Shown piece by piece: positions 22,481 to 32,897 of a stretch of DNA of 64,000 bases; position 1 is the first letter of the stretch; every line of letters begins with the position of its first letter. Below the pieces are notes generated by a model that saw only the letters and a program-made list of their open reading frames with translations, was not told where the DNA came from and did not search any database. The stretch is from assembly GCA_947683425.1 (NCBI GenBank), contig CANTUQ010000009.1, positions 9,811,001 through 9,875,000 on the forward strand, written 5' to 3'. The position numbers and the translations under genes were made by a program. The DNA is from Excoecaria cochinchinensis. Lineage: Eukaryota; Streptophyta; Magnoliopsida; Malpighiales; Euphorbiaceae.

Positions 22481-23516
22481 AACCCTTGCTTGTCCTCAAG
22501 CAAGAGAAAAGACATGAACAAATTCAACAGCCAGTAACATAATTACAAAATAATATCCATTCAGCATATACACTAGAGTTGCAAAGATCAACTATCCCAA
22601 ATACTCACACATATCAGTAAATCAAAATTCAAAATATGCATTAAAAATTCAACAAGTTTTCTAACTTTACTAGTTCCAACATAAAGAATATAAAGTCTCA
22701 AAAACTAAACATGAATCAAAGAGAGAAAATTGATCATAAAAGTTAAAAATTTAAGATTGCTAGTCACCTTTTAGGACAATATAAGCTCACTTACCCTTAA
22801 TCAAATCTCATGGCATTTTTAGACTCTTTTTCTTTTCTTTTGATATTTCATTTTATTTTCTAGCAAGAGAAAGTATATGGGTGCGTTTTACGCTCCATCC
22901 CATATTTTTGCAATTTTGAATGTATATCTTGCTATTTTTTTCTTTTTATAACTTAAGTGGGTGCATTTTATGCTCCATCCCACTTATTACTTGTCTTTTT
23001 ATTTTTAGTCCTCATTCATTATTGAAAAGAAATAAGGGCAAGTATTATGGCTATAGTTTCCATAGGCAACTAGAAACTTAAAATTTTAAACAAAATGAGC
23101 AAATTCTAACTTTAAAAACATGGTAGATAAAGAGACTAAATAATCTATAATGTTGAAATAAGTAAAACCAAATAACTTGAAAAACTTAAAACACATCCCA
23201 AAAATTTTGAAAAACTGATAAAATGAGCATAAAAAAATAATGGACTTAACAACCTATACAATATACCAAATAAACAATGTTTTATAATAAAACTTACTTA
23301 AAAACTTAATTGAAATATAAAAACACACATAAAAACATTCATGCAATTTCCATACATAATACATACACAAACTCACAAACAAAGTCACAAATATCACAAC
23401 ACATAACACAATCACTCCCCCACACTTAGAACCAACATTGTCCTCAATGTGTAGGAATGACACACAAAAACAAGTAAAAAGAAATAAATGAAATGAATAA
23501 AAAGAAAACTCCCCTA
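22481..23516 (-). other. Element D 3' non-coding region
   Basis: AT-rich, with no credible gene. It holds a repeated phrase 'gggtgcgttttacgctccatccca' / 'gggtgcattttatgctccatccca' (22879 and 22959, plus reading). It also holds a second GAGGACAATGTTGG + AAGTGTGGGGG unit (23413-23450) resembling the GAGGACAAGC + AAGTGTGGGGG unit next to the PPT. Confidence 0.6.
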
Positions 23517-24725
23517 TCATGGTGAAGGTGGAGGCGATGGAACCCGAAACCCAACTTGGGTGATGAATTGATCAAACTTGTACTCTAACCTCCTTTGCCT
23601 TCTAGCTAAAACAGTTTGCTGATCTTGTATATGGTGCAAGTTGCTAAGAATTTGATCAAACATTGCTGGCATATTTTGGCTAGATGAGCCAGGTGCAGTA
23701 GGAACCTCAGGCATTGAAGCATCACCACTAGATTGCTCCTCACCCTCTTCTTCTTCTTGTTCCTCAACTTGTGGCGCAGCATTTCCAGCAATATCCCTCC
23801 AACATGATCGAGCACGTGCCGGAATTTCCTGAAAATTATTGCCAACAACTTCTCCACGAACTAACATAGTCTTATTAAAATAATGGCAAGGAAAAACTCT
23901 ATAATAGGCATCAAGATCCACATTTAAATTGTTTGCAATACTAGAAATAACATGCCCATGTGTTAAAGGTGAATCATGCTTATGTACACATTGCAACAAT
24001 TGACTTATTATCCAAAAAGGCCAACATACGTCCTTGCGTTTATGTACACACCACATCAAAAACAATTCATTATATGAAACTCTATTGAATTCAGACCTAT
24101 TAAAAACTAAAGAAGCTAAAATCCTATGTAAAATCCAATATCTTAAATCTTTAATAAACATGGATTTAGCATCCCTAGCCCTATAACGAGTTTGCAAGTC
24201 AGTCAAAAATGTCCAAAATTCATGTGGCTTAAACGATTTAGGTGGCTCAGTTAAACCCGTTTGAGAAAATCTAAATATCCTATTCATCATAAAATAGGTT
24301 AAAGTATAAGGTGTACCAGCCATCCTAAAGTCTAACCAATTCTCGTTATCATCATTCTTTTTTAATGTGGTATAAAATTCTAAAACTAAATCAGGACGCA
24401 CATTTTCATGCATAGAGGCAAATTTAAACAACCCACATACTCTTAATATATCATTAACTACTTCTAGCATGCCAATTTGATTAAGTAAAGAGTCAGGAAA
24501 ATACTTACATTGCATCAAATGCCTATTACGAAGAGTCAAATACCTACTGCCTTCATCTACAAAGAAAATAGGAAACAATGCACCATAATGAGCAGCAATG
24601 TTCACTTCCTCACCTTCCTGCCCTTCTTGTTCAATATAAGAAACAGAGGGATTCTTTGTTCTCACCATTTTCGATTGTTTGTTAAACAAAGAATGAAAAT
24701 TATAGGGAAGTAAAGCTGTAAACAA
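23517..24725 (-). CDS. ATHILA-type ORF of element D
   Basis: A frame of 402 codons; the likely real start is the internal MVRTKN methionine near 24668, giving about 383 residues. The pattern matches the plant ATHILA ORF family. A Lys/Arg-rich start is followed by RHLMQCKYFPDSLLNQIGMLEVVNDILRV (long, so quoted in part: CKYFPDSLLNQIG...). Next come a VLEFYTTLK segment, FRMAGTPYTLTYFMMNRIF and a Trp/Cys-rich helix region (LMWCVHKRKDVCWPFW). Then there is an acidic Glu-rich stretch (about residues 325-345) and a basic C-terminal coil (LARRQRRLEYKF). The biochemical role of the family is not established. I see no signal peptide or transmembrane segment, so an envelope role is not supported. The frame is intact, which suggests recent function or recent insertion. 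Confidence 0.65.
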   Translation of the reverse strand: MFTALLPYNFHSLFNKQSKMVRTKNPSVSYIEQEGQEGEEVNIAAHYGALFPIFFVDEGSRYLTLRNRHLMQCKYFPDSLLNQIGMLEVVNDILRVCGLFKFASMHENVRPDLVLEFYTTLKKNDDNENWLDFRMAGTPYTLTYFMMNRIFRFSQTGLTEPPKSFKPHEFWTFLTDLQTRYRARDAKSMFIKDLRYWILHRILASLVFNRSEFNRVSYNELFLMWCVHKRKDVCWPFWIISQLLQCVHKHDSPLTHGHVISSIANNLNVDLDAYYRVFPCHYFNKTMLVRGEVVGNNFQEIPARARSCWRDIAGNAAPQVEEQEEEEGEEQSSGDASMPEVPTAPGSSSQNMPAMFDQILSNLHHIQDQQTVLARRQRRLEYKFDQFITQVGFRVPSPPPSP

Positions 24726-25845
24726 ATGAAGAAATTAACCAAACAAAATACACAAAAGAAAAACAGAAAGGATAAAATATAAAGGAATAGAAACAGAGAA
24801 TAACTACAAAAGAAATGTGATTTAGTTGTGAAAATGCCGAAATTAAATGCAATGAGAGAAAGAAGAAATGAAAAGAAAAATGAAAATAAAATGACAAACC
24901 TGGAAATAGAAAGCAAAACCCGAAATCCCTAAGTCAAATGAAGAAAAGAGAAAAGAAATGGAATGCTAAAATGAAGAATTAGAAAAAACGAAAAACAAAC
25001 AGAGGATGAAAATTCGAAAGTCTCTGTGGAAGAATAAAGAAGAAGAAATGAAGAAATATGGCTAATGAAGGTCTTGTATCTCGTGACCTGTGTAGGGAGA
25101 AATAAAACTAACAGAGACAAATGAAGGGTTAAGTGAAATAAAGCCAAGGGAAAGAAAAATTGGAAAGGTCACGACTTTTAGGGTTTGAAAATTTTAAGTT
25201 CCCGCTTTTAATGTGTTTTAATTCCTAAATGGTTAGATTAAGTTAATGTAATTGGAATTAAATCATCTAAAGCAGAAAATAAAGCAAAACAAAATAAAAT
25301 AATATAAAAACAATAAGTGAAATAAGAAAAGAAAAGAAAAGAAAAGAAAAAATTTAAAATATACCTGATGTAGCATCACGTCGTGAGGCAACGTCACGAC
25401 TCGTGATACTTCACTTACCTGGGAGAAATACTTCTCCTCAGCCCCTCACGTCGCGTGAAGCAACATCACGAGACGAGCTCCCCTGCAATCCTGCTGTCAC
25501 GATTTCTTCACGTCACGTCGCGTGAAGCTTCATCACGTCGTGAGCATTGCCAAAAATCGCTTGCTGTTGCGATCAATGCCTTCTGTCACGATCGCGATAG
25601 TTGCCGCGATCGCGACAGAAGCCAACGTCTGCAAAAATATTTTTTTTTATTTAATTATTTTGTTATTAATTTTTTTTTATAATTGAACAACTCTAATCTT
25701 ACTAAATTAGCTGTAAAATAAAAACAAATGTGTTAGTAGCATGAGAATCTATAAAATAAAAATATATAAACAAATTGAAAACAAAGAACAAAACATAAAT
25801 AAAAATAAAATAAACTAAGTAACATAAATAAAAGAACTAGATATA
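24726..25845 (-). other. Element D region where pol would be expected; non-coding
   Basis: This 1.1 kb lies between gag and the ATHILA ORF, where protease-RT-RNase H-integrase (about 4 kb) would lie. None of their motifs appears in any frame. Instead there is AT-rich leader-like sequence (24726-25360), with pyrimidine-rich minus-strand runs, and then a CG-rich dyad block (25372-25622). That block has CACGTCGCGTGAAGC units and the same GCGATCGCGACAG core as the LTR island. Confidence 0.75.
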
Positions 25846-27212
25846 TCAATGCTTAATATGCTCCATAGGATTCTCCTCAGTATTGCTTGGAAGGCATCCT
25901 AGATTTCTTGAAGGTAAAGAATTAGCAAGTTGGCCTATTTGAATCTCAAGATTATGAATAGAAGCTGCATGATTTTTAGAAATTTGATCAATTTTTACCT
26001 CAAGTTTCTTTTGGCTTTCATCTTGAGAATTCATCTTATAATTAATTTCCTCAATAAACTTATCAAGTTTTCCTTCAAAAGCACCAAACCTATCTTGTGG
26101 TTGTTGATATCCTACTCCCCTATTTTGATTATTATTGTTATTTCCCCATGAAAGGTTAAGATGGTTTCTCCAACCAGGGTTATAGGTGTTAGAATAAGGA
26201 TTTCCACGACCTTGGCTTTGAAGAAAATTAATTTGCTCTTCTTTATTAGCTATGCCTAAAGTGCAGTTGCCACTAACATGCCCATTTTCACCACACACAT
26301 TGCAAGCATTTGATACATTACCTCCCATGCCTAGGCTATTAACTCTATGAGTTAAAGCCTCAACTTGAGCTTGTAATACAACCATAGAATCTACTGAATG
26401 TATCCCCCTAACATTAGAATTATTATACTCTCTTACTCTTTCAGGAGGCCACATACAATTGTTCATTGTCATTTCTTCCAAAAGCTCATATGCTGCATCA
26501 ATTGTTTTTCTCATTAAAGATCCTCCAGCAGCAGCATCAATAGTACCTCTTGTAGTTGGATTGACACCATTATAGAATGTTTGCATCAACAACTCTCTTG
26601 GCAAGTTATGGTGTGGACACATTCTTTGCAATTCTTTAAATCTTTCCCAAGCCTCATATAATGATTCATTTTCATTTTGAACAAATGTAGTAATATCCTT
26701 TATGATTTTTGCAGTTTTGGCTAATGGAAAATATTTTGATAAAAATGCTTGGGCCAATTGGTCCCAAGTAGTTATAGATCCTCTTGTTAGAGAATTCAAC
26801 CAAGCTTTTGCTTTATCCTTTAAAGTGAATGGAAAAAGCCTAAGTTTGATTGCATCAGCCGAAACCCCATTAATCTTAAAGGTATCACAAATCTCAAGAA
26901 ATTTTGCCAAATGAGCATTTGGATCCTCATTTGCCAAACCATAAATTGTATACTATTTTGAATCATTTGTAACAATGAAGACTTAATCTCAAATTGATTG
27001 GCATTTACCGTTGGTCTTACCACTCCTTGTTGAGCACCACTCAAAGCAGGTGTGGCAAAGTCCATCAATCTTGGTGGATTTTCTTCAGCCATGATAATTG
27101 ATCTCCTATTTTTGTTCTTCTTTTTATTGGATTTCCGGTTACTCAATAAAAACCTCTCAATTTCAGGATTTAAAGGCTCAAGCTCTTCTAAAGAACTCCT
27201 TGTACTAGGCAT
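25846..27212 (-). pseudogene. Element D gag (one frameshift)
   Basis: The N-terminal frame is 27212-26940 (MPSTRSSLEELEPLNP..., KSNKKKNKNRR basic stretch). The main frame is 26937-25846 (363 codons), beginning at ANEDPNAHLAKFLEICDTF, the classic Athila gag start of the capsid region. The two are joined across a shift near 26940: the first frame reads FMVWQM where the second would give the GLANED region. Capsid features include LRLFPFTLKDKAKAWLNSL and WDQLAQAFLSKYFP. A CCHC knuckle CNVCGENGHVSGNC lies near residue 215, and a basic coiled region lies at the C-terminus. If the shift is real, full-length Gag is not made from this copy. Confidence 0.8.
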
Positions 27213-27333
27213 GAACTTCTAAAATCCTGTAAAAACAAAACACAAAATTAATTTGAACAAATAAACAAATTAAAACAAAAGAAAATATTGTAATCCAAAA
27301 TCATAAATCAATTTTCACAATGGCATAGAACCG

Positions 27334-27352
27334 TTCCCCGGCAACGGCGCCA
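27334..27352 (-). other. Primer-binding site, Asp tRNA (element D)
   Basis: The minus strand reads TGGCGCCGTTGCCGGGGAA, the tRNA-Asp complement used by the Athila lineage. It is 6 nt from the 5' LTR end (27359). Confidence 0.92.
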
Positions 27353-27358
27353 AAAACT

Positions 27359-28972
27359 TGTTGTGCAATTTCTAATGATGCAACATACCGCAAGTATACG
27401 GTGTACCGCAATAGTACTTAAGATATCGATCCCACGAGGAACGTCTTACACACTATTACTAATTGATTTTAATCTTGTTTACAATGATCATAAATTTGAT
27501 GGTTGAATTAGAACTACTTAATTTGAACCTAATTTATGTTTATTAGAAGAAGATAAATAGTATATGAATGAAGAACTAAACATAATGAATTTGATCCATC
27601 ATTTTGATTTACATTTATTCATCTTTCATGCAAGGCAAGTTAGAATAAATTTTTAACTCACTCTCTCGACATGAATTAAAATGCCTAAAACATACAATTA
27701 AAATTCTAACTCACAATTTTCATTAATGAATTAGAGGTTTCTAATTACATATTTTAAGAATAGACACTAACCTATAGCAATTATCTCAATATACCAATCT
27801 CTTAAATATATCTTAATAATGAAATTCTATTAGATGTCAGATAAAGCAAACTCTCGAATTACTTTAACTTGTAAAGATCATGCAAAAGATACTAATAGAA
27901 AATCTACAATGAAAGACTATTAAAGTAGATGAAAATAGAAAGAATAAAAACATGCAAATTCATTAAAATGATATTCATAGAAATATTGGAGAAGAATTAA
28001 AAATAAGAAAATAAGATAGAAGTTCTTCAACCCTTTTCTTAATCTCTTGAAAATAAGTTTTCCTTCTCCTTAATCTTCTTCTTCAAACCATAAAACTAAT
28101 TAGAAATTTAACTAAGAAATATTTGTTTTGCAAAATACAGAAAAATTACTTAATAAAAATTCCACATATTATTTCTTTTCTCCAAAACTTACAGTTAAAT
28201 TAACTATTTATAGATATTGATTTGAGGGTTGTGTCTCTTGAGAATAGTTGCAATTGTAGGTGAAAAGATGTAACTTTTCATGTGTCTTTTGGCTCAAAAC
28301 TGCCCCAACGGTCGTCTCTGTCGCGCTCGCAACGGTGTCGCGATCGCGACAGAACGCGCTCCTTCTTTGCTTATTTCTTTCTTTCTCTCGGATTTCTCTT
28401 CCTTCTCTGGCCAGTCACGTCGCGTTACTCCCTCTCACGGCGTGTCTTCTCGCGTGTGCGGCGTGACTGGTGCTCACGTCTCGCTTCCTCCTCTCCTTTC
28501 TCTTCTCTTTCTCTTTTCCCTTGGCCTCTCTGTAGCGTCACGTCGCGTGACCTTTGCTCACGGCGTGACTTCTTCTTTCTTCTTCTCTTTCCTTTCTTTC
28601 CTTTCTTTGCTGGCTTCTCGTCACGTCGCGTGACCTTTGCTCACGGCGTGACTCGTCTCTTCTCAGCTTCTTTCTCTTCTTTTCCTCCTTCCTCTTCTTT
28701 CTTCTCAGCAAGTCACGTCACGTGATTCCTGGTCACGGCGTGACCTCTTATGTGACACGTGATCTTCTCCTCTTCTCGTGACTTCCCACTCTATATCCGG
28801 TTCTTCTCTTCAATTTTCACCTAAAAACAACAGTAAACACAAATAAACATGAAATCTAATACAAATAATCCTAAACTAACATATCACCTCAACTTTACAT
28901 ACAATAGCATGATTAATTACATAAATTTATACAAAATAAATACTAAATTATACTTCAATTAAACTCTTATCA
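27359..28972 (-). repeat. Element D 5' LTR
   Basis: 1614 bp, TGTTGTGCA to ACTCTTATCA, identical in length to the 3' LTR. It includes the CG-rich island 28302-28765 and TATA box 28204-28213. Confidence 0.92.
28204..28213 (-). promoter_or_regulatory. TATA box, D 5' LTR
   Basis: The minus strand reads CTATAAATAG, a near-perfect plant TATA box. It lies about 90 nt downstream (element sense) of the CG-rich dyad array. Confidence 0.6.
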
Positions 28973-31064
28973 TCCATAAATCAATTATTTTTAAGCATGA
29001 CACATTAAGTTAATAAGTTAAGGCATAATATGGCATACAAATATTTAGCATAGCAAAAATACAATTATAAGATGTAAAGCATATAAGAAGACATTAAATA
29101 ACATTTAGATAGCTTATATAATATTCAAATCACAAGTTCTTGCTTCCTAATTAAATTAGATTTATTCAACTAACATATTAGGTTTAATTCCATAATCATA
29201 AATTATAAATATATTATATAATTTTTGTCATGAGTATTTATTCATAAAGCAAATTATTCTTATAGTTCGTGTAAACTAATTATGCTATACTGGTTCAAGA
29301 CAGATTGTATGTCTAAACTTACAATACATTTTACACATAGTTAAAAACATATTTAGGAAAAACGTTCTTCACAAAAATTGTTCTTTAGGATGTTAGCTTT
29401 CAAATGAGATAAATTTGAGGTCATTTGGACGTCTATAACTCCAGATATGATTTAAATAATATATACTGTTCCACAGACACACCTGACAAATTTTCGCTAC
29501 TGTAATTGGCGATTTGAAAATGGTTAGAGTCCGAATTAAATTATAGTTTCTTCTACAAACTTTTAACCAAAGATGTCATAGTTCTAACCTAACTGAAATT
29601 ATGCAATTTGGAGTTATAAAACTCGATTTATGTTAAAACCAATGAGCAAAGGTCAATCTGTGTGCTTTCCAACTAGTCCCCAGACACAGGGCAGAATCCG
29701 TTTACTGACTTTAAATGCATTTTTGGACAAGTAAACGACATTTTCAAACCAAGTGGTCTTCATAGAAATTAATCCTCAAGATGTTAAATTTCTATTGAAA
29801 AAAAAGTTCAGATCGTTTGGAGCTGAATTCAGAGAGATATACTCAAATGTTTCTACCCTGCTCCACTGAAATACCTGACAATTTTTGCTACTGTAATGGG
29901 CAATTTTTGAAATGGTTACAGTCCGAATTAAATTATGGTTTCTTCTACAAACTTTTAGCCACAGATGTCATTGTTCTAACGCAACTGGAATCATGCAATT
30001 TGGAGTTGTAAAACTCGATTTATGCTAAAAATAATGAGCAAAGGTAAATCTGTCCCTCAAAAACGGATTTACACTTTGGAATTCAACAACTTCAAATCAA
30101 CCCATTTTACACCATCAATTCACCAAATTTAATCCAAACCATCAAACACATAAATTAACAATCAAATTCCCAAACAAATCACAAATAATTTCAAAACAAA
30201 ATCCCAAACCTGAATTTTTTTCACTTGATCCCACTAGATCCAACATTTTCCTTGCCTTTAGAATTTGGAGGAAGTTCAACTAATCATCAATTCACCAAAA
30301 ATACACAAAACACATAACCTAAATTAAAATCCAACAAAAATAAAAGAAATTGGATAATTAAGATAAAATTAGGAGTTGATCTTACTAAATTAATGCAAGA
30401 TTTATTGATTTTTACCCACAATTTCTTAGATTTAAGCTAGGATTTTTAGATGTGAAGAAATTGAAGATGAAAAGGATGAAGAAGGTGAAGAAGAAGATGA
30501 AGGAAATGAAGAATAGGATGAAGAAAATGATGAAGAAGAAGAGAATGAAGGGAAAGAAGTGATTTACGGGAAATGAAGAAATTCTCCATTTCATGTACAT
30601 TTCATGTGCATTTTCTTTTACCTAACTTTTGCCACGTGTCACTTCCTCATTAGTGCAAACCAATTACTCACACCCAACTCTCATACACTTACACACACTC
30701 AAAATATCTCCACTTAACACATCCTACTAGTGTGTGAGTAAAACACACAATAAAGCCCTCTAATAATGCACTCCACATAGGTATGAGCATCCACACACTA
30801 TAAAATCCCATAAGATTCCTTCTACTATGCTACACTCTTCCACACCCAATCACTACTCCCTTACTCATATCCAACAATGGTATATGCATGCACACACAAA
30901 TATTTCTCAACTAATTCACACCCTACTAATATATGTGCACCCACATATTAAAATAACCCTTATAACATGCACTATACCCAAAATACCCTTGTTATATACC
31001 AAACTACATACAAATGTACACATATGCATGATTTATACTACTAGGGGGTAATTGGGGTGTGACA
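28973..31064 (-). repeat. Element B 3' LTR, second piece
   Basis: It resumes with TCCATAAATCAATT and ends GGGGTGTGACA (plus reading). It contains two diverged direct repeats (about 29340-29660 and 29740-30050, each with 'gttagagtccgaattaaattat'-type sequence). A purine-rich GAAGAA block lies at 30450-30560. A G-box GCCACGTGTC lies at 30631-30640. Confidence 0.9.
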
Positions 31065-32897
31065 ACTCTCTCCTACTAACAAGAATTTCGTCCTCGAAAT
31101 TCTCACCTAAAATGAAAAATTGCGGATACTGAGCTCTCATTGACTCCTCGGTTTCCCAAGTAGCTTCCTCGACTCCATGGTGATCCCATAACACTTTAAC
31201 CAAAGGAATTTGTTTACTCCTTAACTGTCTCATCTCTCGGGCTAGAATAGCTTTTGGTTCCTCATCATGAGAAAAATCAGGTTGCACTCGCACATCTTGA
31301 ACCGACAAAACATGTGAAGGATCCGATCTATACCGACGAAGCATCGAAACATGGAACACATCATGCAACTTAGACAACTCCATCGGTAATGCCAATCTAT
31401 AGGCTACCGGACCAACCTTAGATAAAATCTCATACGGTCCAATGTAGCGAGGACTAAGCTTACCTTTCTTTCCAAACCGAAGTATCTTCCTCCAAGGAGA
31501 TACCTTAAGAAAAACTTTGTTCCCAACTTCAAAATGCACATCTTTCCTCTTCAAGTTTGCATATGACTTTTGTCGATCTTTAGCCGCTTTCAAATTCCGT
31601 TGTACAATTATGATCTTTTCTTCTGTGTCTTTAACCACATCTGGTCCAATGACTGACCTCTCAGATAACTCGGTCCAACAAACTGGAGTTCTGCACTGTC
31701 GACCGTACAAAACCTCATATAGAGCCATACCGATGCTCGATTGATAACTATTGTTGTAGGCAAATTCCATGAGTGACACATGCTTATCCCAACTACCTGG
31801 AAAATCCAAAGCACAAGCCCTCATCATGTCTTCCAGAATCTGTATAACTCGCTCAGATTGACCATCTGTCTGAGGATGGAATGCTGTGCTAAAGTTCAAC
31901 CTGGTACCCAAAGCTCGCTGTAAAACTTTCCAAAACTTAGATGTGAACCTCGGGTCCCGGTCTGAAACTATGGACAAAGGCACTCCATGTAACCGAACTA
32001 TCTCATCCACATAAACACTGGCCAATCTATACATCGGATAATCCATCCTAACTGGTAGAAAATGAGCTGACTTCGTAAGTCGATCCACTATCACCCAAAC
32101 TGAGTCATGTTTCTTCTGAGTTAAAGGTAAACCTATTACAAAGTCCATGGCTATATCATCCCATTTCCACTCGAGAATAGACAAAGGCGTGAGCAAACCC
32201 GAAGGAACTTGATGCTCGGCCTTAACTTGTTGACATATCAAGCATCTAGATACAAAATCTGTAATATCCCTTTTCATACCAGACCACCAAAAGAACTGCT
32301 TCATGTCTCGATACATCTTCTCACTACCAGGATGCATAGTGAAAATTGTACCATGTGCCTCACTCATAAGCTGTCTTCTTAACTCTTCCCCCTCTGGTAC
32401 ACACAAACGATTTCTATACATAATCACTCCATCCTGAACGGAGAACTCTGACTGTTTTCCCAAATTGAACTCTTGCACAATCCGCTGTAGCTTCTCATCA
32501 TCCCTCTGAGCATCAATAATTTTCTGTCTCAAGGTAGGCTTAACTCTCAACTGAGCAATCAAAGCCCCATCTGAATCAAATCTCCATCTAAACCGTCTCA
32601 AAAACAAAGCCAACATCGACTTCCGACTCAAAGCATCAGCGACTACATTGGCCTTACCTGGATGGTAATCCACAATGCAGTCGTAATCCTTGAACAACTC
32701 AAGCCAACGACGCTGTCTCATATTCAATTCATTCTGTGTGAGAAAGTATTTCAAACTCTTGTGGTCTGTAAAGATCCTACATTTCTCTCCATACAAATAA
32801 TGACGCCAAATCTTCAAAGCAAAGATCACAGCAGCCAACTCTAGATCATGTGTCGGATAATTCCTCTCATGTGGTTTCAACTGTCGAGAAGCATAAG
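31034..32897 (-). pseudogene. Element B pol, C-terminal part: RNase H end, integrase, chromodomain
   Basis: An uninterrupted frame of about 615 codons runs from 32880, with upstream in-frame codons (ASRQL) back to the C junction at 32897. RNase H residues D39 (FTDHKSL) and D82 (NVVADALS) are present. The integrase zinc site is H176, H183, C213, C216. The catalytic triad is D246 (AMDFV), D307 (VSDRDPRF) and E343 (GQSERVIQ), with 35 residues between the last two. The C-terminus has a chromodomain at about 558-590 (VKVLWDHHGVEEATWETEESM), which in this family directs insertion to heterochromatin and defines chromoviruses. The frame runs about 30 nt into the 3' LTR before its stop. It is separated from the rest of pol by element C, so it is not expressible as one protein. 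Confidence 0.92.
31065..31078 (-). other. Polypurine tract of element B
   Basis: The minus strand reads TTAGTAGGAGAGAGT directly before the 3' LTR. It is still inside the pol reading frame (codons LVSRRELS). Confidence 0.7.

Larger units (their letters stand above)
20852..28972 (-). mobile_element. Element D: non-autonomous Athila-like retrotransposon (8.1 kb)
   Basis: The LTRs are 1614 bp each, with target duplication TCCAT (20847-20851 and 28973-28977), Asp-tRNA PBS and an Athila-style PPT. It inserted into the B 3' LTR; the uninterrupted site is readable in the B 5' LTR near 50420. The coding content is a gag (27212-25846, one frameshift) and an ATHILA-type ORF (24725-23517). No protease, RT, RNase H or integrase exists in the gap between them (24726-25845) or elsewhere inside. 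Near-identical LTRs indicate recent movement, hence complementation in trans. Confidence 0.88.

Noticed and set aside
23254..23520. Hydrophobic 88-codon ORF downstream of the ATHILA ORF
   Set aside because: It could suggest a membrane protein, but it spans the repeated PPT-like unit and AT-rich UTR; hydrophobicity follows from T-rich sequence.
23517..24725. Envelope protein in element D
   Set aside because: It sits where env-like ORFs occur, but there is no signal peptide, transmembrane segment or furin-like site, and the pattern fits the ATHILA ORF family better.
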